From CAZNHL01 sp964572965 (GTDB taxonomy: Bacteria; Bacteroidota; Bacteroidia; Cytophagales; UBA9547), in assembly GCA_964572965.1 (NCBI GenBank), contig CAZNHL010000064.1, forward strand, positions 1 through 25,731: DNA of 25,731 bases. The letters run 5' to 3'. The position numbers and the translations under genes are program-made. The notes under the pieces are model-generated. The model worked only from the letters and a program-made list of their open reading frames with translations, was not told where the DNA came from and made no database searches. Below are positions 14,112-22,572 of this stretch, in pieces. Every line of letters starts with the position of its first letter. Within the stretch, counting starts at the first letter, position 1.

Positions 14112-16313
14112 ATGAGACGTTTGAAAACCATTCTTTTTCTGTTCGTTTGTTTGTTTTTTGTCAGATATACTTATGCGCAGGACAGTCTGTCATTAGAAGA
14201 TATTTTTCTGAAAAATGCCTATAGATCTGCATCTAACAAAGATTTTCGATTTAGCCCGAATAATAAAACGCTTACTTTACTGAGCCATGATAAGAATGGT
14301 AAGTCTGTTTTGTTAAGCTATTTTTTACCATTTAAGGAAGAGGCTAAACCGGACACTTTACTGAAGGCCGCAGATTTATTAAATGATAATAAATTGATAT
14401 TGTTTGAGGATTATCAATGGGATGCGAGCGGAACTAAACTTTTACTTTTTTCAATCACAGAGCAGATTTATAGAAGAAGCAGCCGGTCTTATGTCTGGGT
14501 ATATGATTTTACTGCAAGAAGGGTAAGCCCTGTTAGTGCCAGTGACAAGGTTCTGCATGCTACTTTTTCTCCGGATGGTAATAAAATCGCTTATGTGAAG
14601 CATAATAATATTTACTGTTTTGACCTTCAAAAGCAGCAGGAGCAGGCTCTTACAACTGACGGGGAAAGAAATAAGCTTATTCATGGCAATGCAGACTGGG
14701 TGTATGAAGAGGAATTTGAATTAACGAGAGCTTTTGAGTGGTCGCCTGATAGTAAACAGCTGGCATTTATTAGTTTTGATGAGTCCAGAGTACCCGAATA
14801 TGATATGCAGGTATGGGGCAGAGGCTTATATCCGGACAACTATAGATATAAGTATCCTAAAGCTGGGGAGAATAATTCACAGGTAAGTATTTCAGTTTTT
14901 GATTTTAGCAGTAACCAGCTGACACAGGTTTATAAGGATAATGATGATGGTTATATTCCAAGAATTACCTGGGCGAATAGCCCTGGAGAATTATCGTTTA
15001 TTTATTTAAACAGATCTCAAAATAAACTGGTAATCAACCATATTAAAAATAAAGTAGTAGAAGAAGTTTATGCTGAAAAGTCAGCTACTTATATTGAATT
15101 GCCCGTGGTTTATCAATATTTAAAGCATAAGCCTTACTTGTTATTGTCGTCAGAAAAAGATGGTTATAAAAATTTATATCTTTTAAATCTGAGTATTAGA
15201 AAGACGGACGCTTTAAAAAAGCTCGGGTCTATCCCTTCTGAAGTGGAATCAGTAATTGCAGTGAATGATGTTCCAGAGGGAAAAGTTTATTTTAATTATA
15301 TAGAAGATGCTATCTATACAAAATGGGCGACATGTAATCTCTACGGAAAAGGTGGTTTTGTAAGCAAGGTAAAAGAAAAGAAAAGTACATACCTGGAATC
15401 TGTAAGTAGCAATGGACAATGGCTGATTGAGCTTTCAACCGGAGCAGGTAAGCCTAATAGCTATCAGCTTATAAATGCTGGAAGTAAGAATATTGCTGTA
15501 TTAGAGGGGAATAAGCAATTGGTTAATAAGTTAGAGAACCTGAAGCTATCTGCGCTTGAATTCTTTTCTTTTAAGACAAATGACAGCTTGCATCTGAATG
15601 GCTGGATGATTAAGCCTCAAGATTTTAATACTACTAAAAAGTATCCTGTACTACTATATGTATATGGCGGTCCGGGTGTACAAACAGTTGCTGATAAATG
15701 GTTCGGGAACAACTATTTGTGGTTCAAATATCTGGCTCAGCAAGGTTATATAGTTGTTTCAGTTGACGGCAGGGGCACAGGCGGGAGAGGAACTAAGTTT
15801 AAAAACAGCACTTATGGCAAACTGGGGCAGCTTGAAATAGAGGACCAGATTGCGACTGCAGTTTATTTAGGGCAATTACCTTATGTAGATAAAGGGAGAA
15901 TTGGCATGTGGGGTTGGAGTTTTGGTGGTTATATGTCGGCTCTTGCTATTACTTATGGAGCTCCGTATTTTAAAATGGCCGTTTCGGTTGCTCCGGTCAC
16001 AAGCTGGAGGTTTTATGATAGCATTTATACGGAGCGTTTTTTAGATGTCCCTTCCGAAAATCCACAAGGCTATGACCGTTTTTCTCCAATCACAATGGCA
16101 GATAAATTAAAAGGGCCATACTTGCTCGTACATGGAACAGCAGATGATAATGTTCATTTTCAAAATGCAGTTTCATTTCAGAACGCCTTGATAAAAGCCG
16201 GTAAACAGTTTGAAAGCTTTTATTACCCTGATCGTAATCATGGACTTTACGGAGGCAATACGAGATACCATTTGTATAAAATGATGACAAATTTTATTCA
16301 AAAGAACTTATAA
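14112..16313 (+). CDS. Dipeptidyl peptidase IV family serine peptidase (S9B)
   Basis: 733-residue secreted or periplasmic enzyme that removes X-Pro dipeptides from peptide N-termini. It has a signal peptide (cut near residue 22, YTYA-Q), a beta-propeller domain (about 25-480) and an alpha/beta-hydrolase domain (about 490-733). The propeller carries the Glu motif DWVYEEEF (E199-E201) that binds the substrate amino end. Catalytic residues are Ser603 in GWSFGGY, Asp678 in HGTADDNVHF and His710 in DRNHGLYGG. All are intact and length is normal for the family. The ATG at 14112 is the natural start. It is followed 24 bases later by yidD, so the three plus-strand genes here may share a transcript ending at the terminator near 17080. 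Confidence 0.95.
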   Translation: MRRLKTILFLFVCLFFVRYTYAQDSLSLEDIFLKNAYRSASNKDFRFSPNNKTLTLLSHDKNGKSVLLSYFLPFKEEAKPDTLLKAADLLNDNKLILFEDYQWDASGTKLLLFSITEQIYRRSSRSYVWVYDFTARRVSPVSASDKVLHATFSPDGNKIAYVKHNNIYCFDLQKQQEQALTTDGERNKLIHGNADWVYEEEFELTRAFEWSPDSKQLAFISFDESRVPEYDMQVWGRGLYPDNYRYKYPKAGENNSQVSISVFDFSSNQLTQVYKDNDDGYIPRITWANSPGELSFIYLNRSQNKLVINHIKNKVVEEVYAEKSATYIELPVVYQYLKHKPYLLLSSEKDGYKNLYLLNLSIRKTDALKKLGSIPSEVESVIAVNDVPEGKVYFNYIEDAIYTKWATCNLYGKGGFVSKVKEKKSTYLESVSSNGQWLIELSTGAGKPNSYQLINAGSKNIAVLEGNKQLVNKLENLKLSALEFFSFKTNDSLHLNGWMIKPQDFNTTKKYPVLLYVYGGPGVQTVADKWFGNNYLWFKYLAQQGYIVVSVDGRGTGGRGTKFKNSTYGKLGQLEIEDQIATAVYLGQLPYVDKGRIGMWGWSFGGYMSALAITYGAPYFKMAVSVAPVTSWRFYDSIYTERFLDVPSENPQGYDRFSPITMADKLKGPYLLVHGTADDNVHFQNAVSFQNALIKAGKQFESFYYPDRNHGLYGGNTRYHLYKMMTNFIQKNL

Positions 16314-16337
16314 ACGGAAATTCGTAGTTTAAAACAA

Positions 16338-16556
16338 ATGGAGATTTTAAAGTTTATATTGATCCTGCCTATCAGGTTTTATAAGTATCTGATTTCACCA
16401 ATGCTACCACATGCTTGCCGATATACACCCACATGTTCGCAATATGCAGAAGATGCTTTTAGGAAATATCCGCCGCATAAAGCCTTTTGGCTGAGCCTGA
16501 AACGAATTGCAAGCTGTAATCCCTGGGGAGGAAGCGGTTATGATCCGGTACCTTAG
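16338..16556 (+). CDS. yidD: Membrane protein insertion efficiency factor YidD
   Basis: 72-residue protein with the full family pattern: an N-terminal amphipathic helix (LKFILILPIRFYKYLISP), the Cys-containing core CRYTPTCSQYAEDAF, and the C-terminal RIASCNPWGGSGYDPVP. It helps YidC insert membrane proteins at the inner membrane. In many genomes yidD sits in the rpmH-rnpA-yidC neighbourhood; here it is instead between a dipeptidyl peptidase and a TerB-like gene, as in many Bacteroidota. Confidence 0.95.
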   Translation: MEILKFILILPIRFYKYLISPMLPHACRYTPTCSQYAEDAFRKYPPHKAFWLSLKRIASCNPWGGSGYDPVP

Positions 16557-16613
16557 AACTAATAAAAGTTGCTGACGTTAATAGTTGTAAGATTTTTACT
16601 TAATCCTACAGCT

Positions 16614-17042
16614 ATGATAAATATCTTTACTAACTCAAAATTACGTTTACAACGTAGTCAGTTCCGGCAACTGGTTGCTATAGCCAAATTAGACGGATTT
16701 TTACATGATAATGAAATTCGTTTTCTGGATCATTTCGGGCAAAAAATCGGTCTTAGCAGAGAAGATGTAGAGGATCTGATCGAGATTTCAGAACCAAGTG
16801 AATTGCTCTTACCTCATGAACTGAGATCCAAGTATGATTATCTCTATGAAATAGTAGCCATGGGTTTGGCTGATGATCAGATTACAGAGTCTGAACTTGA
16901 CTTTTGTAATGAAATGGCTAAAAAACTAGACTTTAAGCCAGAAGTTGCGGGTGTTATTGTACGCCGTATGGCAATGGAAATGAAGAATAGTCATACCAGA
17001 GAATCTATTTTCTATAATTTAAAACCGTTTCTGGTTTTATAG
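16614..17042 (+). CDS. TerB-like helical protein
   Basis: 142 residues from the ATG at 16614 (MINIFTNSK). The frame is open upstream to a TTG at 16569, but the extension overlaps the yidD spacer and has no support. Two similar helical halves are visible, each with an acidic pattern: AIAKLDGFLHDNEIRFLDHFGQKIGLS and AMGLADDQITESELDFCNEMAKKLDF. This D-G-x-(3,4)-E pattern is that of tellurite-resistance TerB and related domains, which may bind metal. It is cytoplasmic, with no signal peptide. Family assignment is by pattern only; a role in tellurite resistance is not implied. It ends the transcript that starts with the dipeptidyl peptidase. Confidence 0.7.
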   Translation: MINIFTNSKLRLQRSQFRQLVAIAKLDGFLHDNEIRFLDHFGQKIGLSREDVEDLIEISEPSELLLPHELRSKYDYLYEIVAMGLADDQITESELDFCNEMAKKLDFKPEVAGVIVRRMAMEMKNSHTRESIFYNLKPFLVL

Positions 17043-17056
17043 ATTTTCAAGTGATA

Positions 17057-17105
17057 AAAGGGAAGGGCTTGCTAGTGATTACCTCACTAGCAAGCCCTTC
17101 CCTTT
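17057..17105 (+). terminator. Strong intrinsic terminator
   Basis: Perfect 22-bp stem (17057-17078 with 17084-17105, core GGGAAGGGCTTGCTAGTG) with a 5-base loop, 14 bases after the TerB-like gene stop and followed by TTTATAAATT. It separates the 14-17 kb transcript from the polysaccharide genes. Confidence 0.85.
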
Positions 17106-17163
17106 ATAAATTATAAAATGATTATACAGAATAATGATGGTAGCAATAGTGATTTGAAAAAGC

Positions 17164-17171
17164 TAAATTTG
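17164..17171 (+). promoter_or_regulatory. Possible -7 promoter box for the polysaccharide genes
   Basis: TAAATTTG matches the Bacteroidota -7 consensus exactly, 40 bases before the sugar transferase ATG. No TTTG is seen at the normal -33 distance, so this is tentative. The rest of 17106-17211 shows nothing else. Confidence 0.3.
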
Positions 17172-17211
17172 AACATATAGTAATTTGTGCCGCATGCGCG
17201 TTATTTAATAA

Positions 17212-18633
17212 ATGATGTTTAGAGGGGTTAAAAAGAGATACCATTTTAGTGTTTTTTTATTGGCAGATTTCTGCTCGGCAGTTTGCGGCTGGTTGATTTT
17301 TTTACTCTATCTAAGCCAATGGAAGGAATTGCCATCTGCTGAGAATAGCTTTGGGACACAACTGGAGAACTCCCCTTGGGTTGCTGTAATCTGGATTGTT
17401 TCTTATTGGCTCTCCGGCTCATATAATGAGATTCTTGGGAAGTCACGTTTAAGTGAAATTATTAATGTTTTCTATCAGGGAATACTGATAAGCATTGTTA
17501 TTAATGCTGTTTTTTATGTAGAAAACTTTAGTAAAATAGACTACGCACTGGTTATTAAAGCTAATGTTGCTTATTATCTCATTCATGTTGCAGTTACTTC
17601 TTTTGTAAGGGCAATTGTACATACTATTTACAAAAAGCAAATTCAAAACGGGAATATAGCTTTCAATACATTACTCGTTGGTTCGAGCCAACGAGCAGAA
17701 AATTTGTACAAGGAAGTACATAAGAATAACTGGTTTTTAGGTTACAGGGTCATTGGTTATGTAGGTAGCTTAAGTAAACTGGATCAGCCGTTTGGTGGAG
17801 AAATACGATATTTCGGGGATTATGACAATTTGCTGACAATTGTGAGGAGAGCAAAAGTTGAAAATGTAATTATTGCAGTAGAACCGTCAGAACATGAGCA
17901 GATTCAGAAATTGCTTACTGTTTTAGAAGACGTGCCGGCTGTAACGAGTTATGTCATTCCTGATTTGTACCAGATATTATTGGGATCGGTAAAAATAAAC
18001 CACGTTTTGGGTTTCCCGATGATCAGGGTAAGTCAGGAACTGATCCCTTACTACCAGAAAGTAATAAAAAGGTTAATGGATATATTAATTTCAATCATCT
18101 TTATCATTGTAATAGCCCCATTCTCTTTTATCATTATTGGGTTGATTAAGATGTCCTCTCCCGGACCTGTTTTTTATTCTCAACAGCGAATAGGTAAAGG
18201 AGGAGTACCGTTTTATTTGTATAAGTTCAGGAGTATGTATGTTGGTGCGGAAGTTGAAGTGCCTTTGCTGTCAAAAGACTATGATCCAAGAGTAACATCA
18301 TGGGGAAGGTTCATGCGAAAAATGCGCATAGATGAATTGCCGCAATTGTATAATGTATTGAAAGGTGATATGTCTTTAGTTGGCCCAAGGCCGGAAAGGC
18401 AGTATTTTATTGATCAGATTATGAAGGTTGCCCCGCATTATAAACATTTGCAAAGAGTGCGTCCCGGACTGACTTCACTTGGGCAGGTTAGGTTTGGTTA
18501 TGCAGAAAATGTAGACCAAATGGTACAAAGACTGAAATTTGATATTCTATATATAGAAAATATGTCTCTTGCTCTGGATATCAGAGTATTGATACATACC
18601 ATTTTGATAGTTATTCAAGGTAGAGGTAAATAG
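17212..18633 (+). CDS. Exopolysaccharide polyprenyl glycosylphosphotransferase (initiating sugar transferase)
   Basis: 473-residue polytopic phosphoglycosyltransferase that transfers a sugar phosphate from a nucleotide sugar to undecaprenyl phosphate, starting surface glycan synthesis. N-terminal hydrophobic segments near 13-34, 55-68, 86-103 and 120-136 are followed by a Rossmann-like soluble domain (about 150-270: NTLLVGSSQRAENLYKEV). The catalytic domain (about 284-473) has a membrane hairpin, SSPGPVFYSQQRIGKGG, KFRSM, the catalytic D374-E375 in RIDELPQLYNVLKGDMSLVGPRPE, and RPGLTSLGQVR. The sugar is not predictable from this. ATG at 17212; the next codon is also ATG. It leads a three-gene plus-strand run with the deacetylase and TatD. 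Confidence 0.95.
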   Translation: MMFRGVKKRYHFSVFLLADFCSAVCGWLIFLLYLSQWKELPSAENSFGTQLENSPWVAVIWIVSYWLSGSYNEILGKSRLSEIINVFYQGILISIVINAVFYVENFSKIDYALVIKANVAYYLIHVAVTSFVRAIVHTIYKKQIQNGNIAFNTLLVGSSQRAENLYKEVHKNNWFLGYRVIGYVGSLSKLDQPFGGEIRYFGDYDNLLTIVRRAKVENVIIAVEPSEHEQIQKLLTVLEDVPAVTSYVIPDLYQILLGSVKINHVLGFPMIRVSQELIPYYQKVIKRLMDILISIIFIIVIAPFSFIIIGLIKMSSPGPVFYSQQRIGKGGVPFYLYKFRSMYVGAEVEVPLLSKDYDPRVTSWGRFMRKMRIDELPQLYNVLKGDMSLVGPRPERQYFIDQIMKVAPHYKHLQRVRPGLTSLGQVRFGYAENVDQMVQRLKFDILYIENMSLALDIRVLIHTILIVIQGRGK

Positions 18634-18641
18634 ATAATAAC

Positions 18642-19265
18642 GTGTTTCTGCATAAAATTCCATCATTCGTAAGGTATGTATACCCTTCTTTGGTATGGCA
18701 CAAGCATACCAGTAAAAAGTATATTTACCTCACTTTCGACGACGGCCCTATTCCTGAAGTAACGGAATGGGTTTTAGATATTCTGGCAGAATATAATGCC
18801 AGGGCTACTTTTTTCTGTGTTGGAGATAATGTTAGTAAACATACTTTTGTTTTTGACAGAATTGTTGCTGAAGGGCATAAAGTTGGTAACCATACTTTTA
18901 ATCATCTCAAAGGATGGAAGACAGATAACGAACAGTATTTTCAAAATGTCCATCAGTGTGCAGAACAAATAAAGGGGGCCGTTACAGGACGCCCATTATT
19001 CCGTCCTCCATATGGAGCTATTAAACCACTCCAGATCAGAGCCCTAAAGAAAGACTATGATATTATTATGTGGGATGTGTTGAGCGGTGACTTTGAACGT
19101 TCTGTTTCAAAAGAGAAATGTCTCAATAAAACATTAAGACATACAGAGTCAGGTTCTATTGTTGTATTCCATGATAGTGTTAAAACATACGAGAAACTGC
19201 AATATGTTTTACCTCAATTCTTAAAGCATTTTTCTGAAAAAGGATATGAGTTTGTAACTTTGTAG
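18642..19265 (+). CDS. Polysaccharide deacetylase (NodB/CE4 family)
   Basis: 207-residue metal-dependent deacetylase. All five CE4 motifs can be seen: TFDDGP with D33-D34, GNHTFNHL with metal ligands H84 and H88, RPPYG (121-125), MWDVLSGDF (143-151), and VVFHDS with H177. No signal peptide or strong membrane segment is visible, so it may act on a cytoplasmic or membrane-associated intermediate, or be exported another way. The start is GTG at 18642; there is no ATG between the previous stop and the FDDGP motif, and the N-terminus FLHKIPSFVRYVYPSLVW is typical of these proteins. It lies 8 bases after the sugar transferase, suggesting it trims N-acetyl groups from the glycan made by this locus. 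Confidence 0.92.
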   Translation: MFLHKIPSFVRYVYPSLVWHKHTSKKYIYLTFDDGPIPEVTEWVLDILAEYNARATFFCVGDNVSKHTFVFDRIVAEGHKVGNHTFNHLKGWKTDNEQYFQNVHQCAEQIKGAVTGRPLFRPPYGAIKPLQIRALKKDYDIIMWDVLSGDFERSVSKEKCLNKTLRHTESGSIVVFHDSVKTYEKLQYVLPQFLKHFSEKGYEFVTL

Positions 19266-19266
19266 T

Positions 19267-20043
19267 ATGAAGTTCATCGATACACACGCTCATATTTATT
19301 ATTCAGAAGACTATCCTGTTTCCCAGGATGCATTAATCAGAAACTCTTTGAGTGAAGGGGTTGATAGGGTTTATATGCCCAATGTATCGGTGGCAACCAT
19401 TGAGCCAATGATGGCACTTGCAAAACAGTATCCTGGTGTTTGTATTCCAATGATGGGTTTACACCCTTGTGATGTATATGCAGACTATGAACAGCAGTTG
19501 GCTATTATTGAGGAATGGCTGGAAAAAGAGAAGTTTGCTGCAATAGGTGAAGCTGGCATTGACCTTTATCATGATGTTACTTTTTTCGAGCAACAAAAAG
19601 AAGCTTTAAAAATACAGGCCGGATGGGCTTTGAAATATAAATTACCGCTAATCATTCACTGCCGAAACTCTTTTCGTGAAACCATGGAGGTTTTATTGCC
19701 TTTTAAGGGGAAAGGGTTAACCGGGATTTTTCATTGTTTTGGCGGAGCACTTGAGGAAGCCAATGAGGTCATTGATTTAGGTTTCTTATTAGGAATTGGT
19801 GGTGTGGTGACTTATAAAAAGAGTGGCTTGGATCAGGTGCTTCCTCATATAGATTTAAAGCATATAGTTCTGGAAACAGATAGCCCATATCTGTCTCCTG
19901 TTCCTTTCAGGGGGAAGCCGAATACACCTGCCAATATTCCCTTAATAGCAGAGAAAATAGCTTCAATATTGAACGTCAGCCTACAAAAAGTGGCAACAAC
20001 AACAACAGCCAACGCTTTGGCATTATTTAATGACTCTCTGTAG
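19267..20043 (+). CDS. TatD family hydrolase (metal-dependent DNase)
   Basis: 258-residue amidohydrolase-fold enzyme. Metal ligands are visible: FIDTHAHI with H7 and H9, GEAGIDLY with E95, IIHCR with H131, IFHCFGG with H156, and ETDSPYL with D205. The C-terminal PFRGKPNTPANIPLIAEKIA is the family signature. Members are exonucleases acting on DNA, sometimes linked to repair. It starts one base after the deacetylase stop, so the two are translationally close, but a function in polysaccharide synthesis is not implied. The last 17 bases overlap the end of the O-antigen ligase gene on the other strand. Confidence 0.95.
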   Translation: MKFIDTHAHIYYSEDYPVSQDALIRNSLSEGVDRVYMPNVSVATIEPMMALAKQYPGVCIPMMGLHPCDVYADYEQQLAIIEEWLEKEKFAAIGEAGIDLYHDVTFFEQQKEALKIQAGWALKYKLPLIIHCRNSFRETMEVLLPFKGKGLTGIFHCFGGALEEANEVIDLGFLLGIGGVVTYKKSGLDQVLPHIDLKHIVLETDSPYLSPVPFRGKPNTPANIPLIAEKIASILNVSLQKVATTTTANALALFNDSL

Positions 20044-21277
20044 TATCAGGGTTTTTCTGGCCTTTATGAAAAAGCAGTAAGCTCAGGAAAAAGTAAAAAA
20101 ATACTATTCCTTTCTGTACCTGTAAAGCAGATTCGGTAATAAAGCAGATTACCATAAATGAAAGAAATAAGATTGCAAGCATATTACGTTGTTTATATGC
20201 TATTCCAAATGCAATTCCTAGCATAGCTAATAATGCCAGTAACCCGGTCAGGCCGGTTGCTACAAATGTAAAGATGTATTGGTTATGCGGCATGAACTTG
20301 AGCATAAATGCTTCTTTTTCATATAATTGAAAAAGTTTTTCTTTTATATCTCCGGAACCTACACCAAAGATATAGTTCGATTTGTCAATCAGTCTGAGAG
20401 AATATCTTGCAAATTCCACTCTGGCAGCAAGGCCATTTTGATAATCCTGCTCACCTTCAAAACGTTTTATTTGTGTATTTAGAATCCGTTCCCGTGTAAC
20501 CGGAATAGTTAGTGCTAATGATATAACAGATACCATAAAAGATATTGCTATAATAAAGCCTTTTAATTTACTGCCATTCAAATGGAAATAATAAATAATT
20601 CCGAAGATGGCAAATAGCAGGAAAGTTGCAATTACCATTTTGGAAGCTAGTAAAAGGAGTATTCCGGTTAGGTAAATGATTGTAATCCAGAAAATTATCA
20701 GGTATTTTTGGTGTTTTTTATCAAATAAAAAGAGTTTTACAAGAACGATTATGGCAAGGGCTACATAATAAGAGAAGTAGACAGCATGAAAGAGAATGTT
20801 CATCGCAAATTCATGATGGAAAAATACATGAAGATCTTTTGTACTCTGGTAATTGTAACCGGCAATTCCAAGACAGATCAGACTTGCTATGACACAAGTG
20901 CCTATAAATACAAATAAGATGGCATTAAATGCTTTGGTTGAAGAAACCGGTTTGGTTTGAAGTATTATTGGGAAGATTAATAAAGAAAGTTGTTTTTCAA
21001 CTCCAAACCAGGCATCTGCTTTATTGCTACTGATTTTAACAGAAAACAGATGTACAATAAAAAAAGCAAGCATTGACCAAGCCAATGGATTGGAGATATA
21101 TGCCTGAATTTTCGTTTTAAAATTACCACTTACTATCCAGATAATAGCCAGACAAATAATAGCAGCACTATTAATTGTTACCGAAAAAGGTAGAGATATG
21201 ATGATGAGAAAAATGCAAATTTCATAAAGAGAATACCTCTTCAGGATATTTTCCTTGCCAGTTTTGGATGTAAGCAT
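20027..21277 (-). CDS. O-antigen ligase/polymerase-like membrane protein
   Basis: 416-residue protein with about ten to twelve hydrophobic helices and one large periplasmic loop (about 265-335). The loop holds GLAARVEFARYSLRLI, the FGVGSGDI block and PHNQYIF, which are characteristic of the Wzy/WaaL O-antigen ligase superfamily. Such enzymes polymerise or ligate lipid-linked glycans at the periplasmic face. Ligase and polymerase cannot be told apart by sequence alone. It is on the strand opposite to the other polysaccharide genes, divergent from the glycosyltransferase at 21471 and convergent (17-base overlap) with tatD. The spacer 21278-21470 holds no clear gene or exact promoter box. Confidence 0.88.
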   Translation of the reverse strand: MLTSKTGKENILKRYSLYEICIFLIIISLPFSVTINSAAIICLAIIWIVSGNFKTKIQAYISNPLAWSMLAFFIVHLFSVKISSNKADAWFGVEKQLSLLIFPIILQTKPVSSTKAFNAILFVFIGTCVIASLICLGIAGYNYQSTKDLHVFFHHEFAMNILFHAVYFSYYVALAIIVLVKLFLFDKKHQKYLIIFWITIIYLTGILLLLASKMVIATFLLFAIFGIIYYFHLNGSKLKGFIIAISFMVSVISLALTIPVTRERILNTQIKRFEGEQDYQNGLAARVEFARYSLRLIDKSNYIFGVGSGDIKEKLFQLYEKEAFMLKFMPHNQYIFTFVATGLTGLLALLAMLGIAFGIAYKQRNMLAILFLSFMVICFITESALQVQKGIVFFYFFLSLLLFHKGQKNPDTTESH

Positions 21278-21470
21278 GTATACTTATACTCTAAAGGGAA
21301 ATAGTAATCAAGCTGTAAATATAATTACAAAATAATTCATGCCAATTATGGAAAGTAATATTGCCGGTTAATTAGTACCCTGTTATTCAAATCTTTTTTC
21401 ATTCTTAAAGGGAGATTTTACTATTTTTATGGTTTGGAAAACGAAATCAACTAAGGCAGAGGGAATATTA

Positions 21471-22571
21471 ATGAGAATAGGAGTTGTTGGTACCAGAGGT
21501 ATACCCAATAATCACGGAGGATTTGAACAGTTTACTGAATACTTTGCAAAAGGTATGGTGGAACGTGGTCATGAGGTGTTCGTGTATTGTCCCCACGATC
21601 ATCCTTTTACCGAGAATACTTGGAATGGTATAAATTTGATCCACAAGCATGATCCTGAATATAAAATGGGAACAGCCGGGCAGTTTATTTACGACTTCAA
21701 TTGTATTGTTGATAGTAGAAAAAGGAACTTTGATATTATCCTTCAGCTAGGCTACACAAGCAGCTCTATCTGGAATTGGTTATTTCCCCGAAAAAGTATC
21801 ATTGTTACCAATATGGATGGTTTGGAATGGAAACGTTCCAAGTATAATAAGCCTACTCAGAAGTTTCTTCAGGTAGCGGAAAGACTTGCTGTAGTATTTT
21901 CAGATTATCTTATTGCAGATTCCATCGGAATTCAAAATTACCTGAAGAAGAAGTATAAAGTTGATTCAAGTTTCATTGCTTATGGAGCTGACTTGTTTAC
22001 AGCTCCTGCCAGGGAACCTTTGGCAGAGTTTAAGCTTCAGCCATATAGCTATGACATGATACTTGCGCGACTGGAGCCGGAGAACAATATAGAAACGATA
22101 CTTGCCGGTTTTGAAAAGTCATTAACTGAAAGAACATTGATTATTGTGGGTAATCATGAAACGTCTTATGGTGAATACCTGAAGAATAAGTTCACAGATA
22201 AAAGAATTAAGTTTCTAGGGAAGATCTATGATATTAATAAGCTTAATAATCTAAGATATTATTCTAATCTCTATTTTCATGGTCATTCTGTAGGAGGGAC
22301 TAACCCTTCTTTATTAGAAGCTATGGCTTCAGATGCGCTTATTTGTGCTCATAATAATGAATTCAATTCTTCTGTACTTTCAAATAATGCATACTATTTT
22401 GAGACTTCTGAGAATGTTACAAAACTGATTGATACAATTACAAGAAGTAACTCAATAGGTGTTTTTGAGTCTGGCAATAAAGCTAAAATCGCTAACGAAT
22501 ATTCCTGGGATAAAATTAATAGTGACTGTGAACGTTTGTTTAATGAAATTTCTTTAAAAAAGAATAAATAG
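21471..22571 (+). CDS. DUF1972 glycosyltransferase (rhamnosyltransferase-like, GT4 type)
   Basis: 366 residues from the ATG at 21471 (MRIGVVGTRGIPNNHGGFEQFTE), the standard start of this family. An upstream in-frame ATG at 21429 would add 14 residues without family support. The N-terminal half is the DUF1972 acceptor domain and the C-terminal half a GT4 nucleotide-sugar domain, with LARLEPENNIETIL (about 193-206), LGKIYD and the motif HGHSVGGTNPSLLEAMAS (about 270-287), including the family Glu that contacts the donor. It would add a sugar, in known relatives rhamnose or similar, to a lipid-linked glycan at the cytoplasmic face. It is followed one base later by the second sugar transferase, so the two are co-transcribed. 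Confidence 0.92.
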   Translation: MRIGVVGTRGIPNNHGGFEQFTEYFAKGMVERGHEVFVYCPHDHPFTENTWNGINLIHKHDPEYKMGTAGQFIYDFNCIVDSRKRNFDIILQLGYTSSSIWNWLFPRKSIIVTNMDGLEWKRSKYNKPTQKFLQVAERLAVVFSDYLIADSIGIQNYLKKKYKVDSSFIAYGADLFTAPAREPLAEFKLQPYSYDMILARLEPENNIETILAGFEKSLTERTLIIVGNHETSYGEYLKNKFTDKRIKFLGKIYDINKLNNLRYYSNLYFHGHSVGGTNPSLLEAMASDALICAHNNEFNSSVLSNNAYYFETSENVTKLIDTITRSNSIGVFESGNKAKIANEYSWDKINSDCERLFNEISLKKNK

Positions 22572-22572
22572 G

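Noticed and set aside
21320..21380. Ten-codon ORF in the spacer before the DUF1972 glycosyltransferase as another leader peptide
   Set aside because: No run of regulatory codons and no paired structure; expected by chance.
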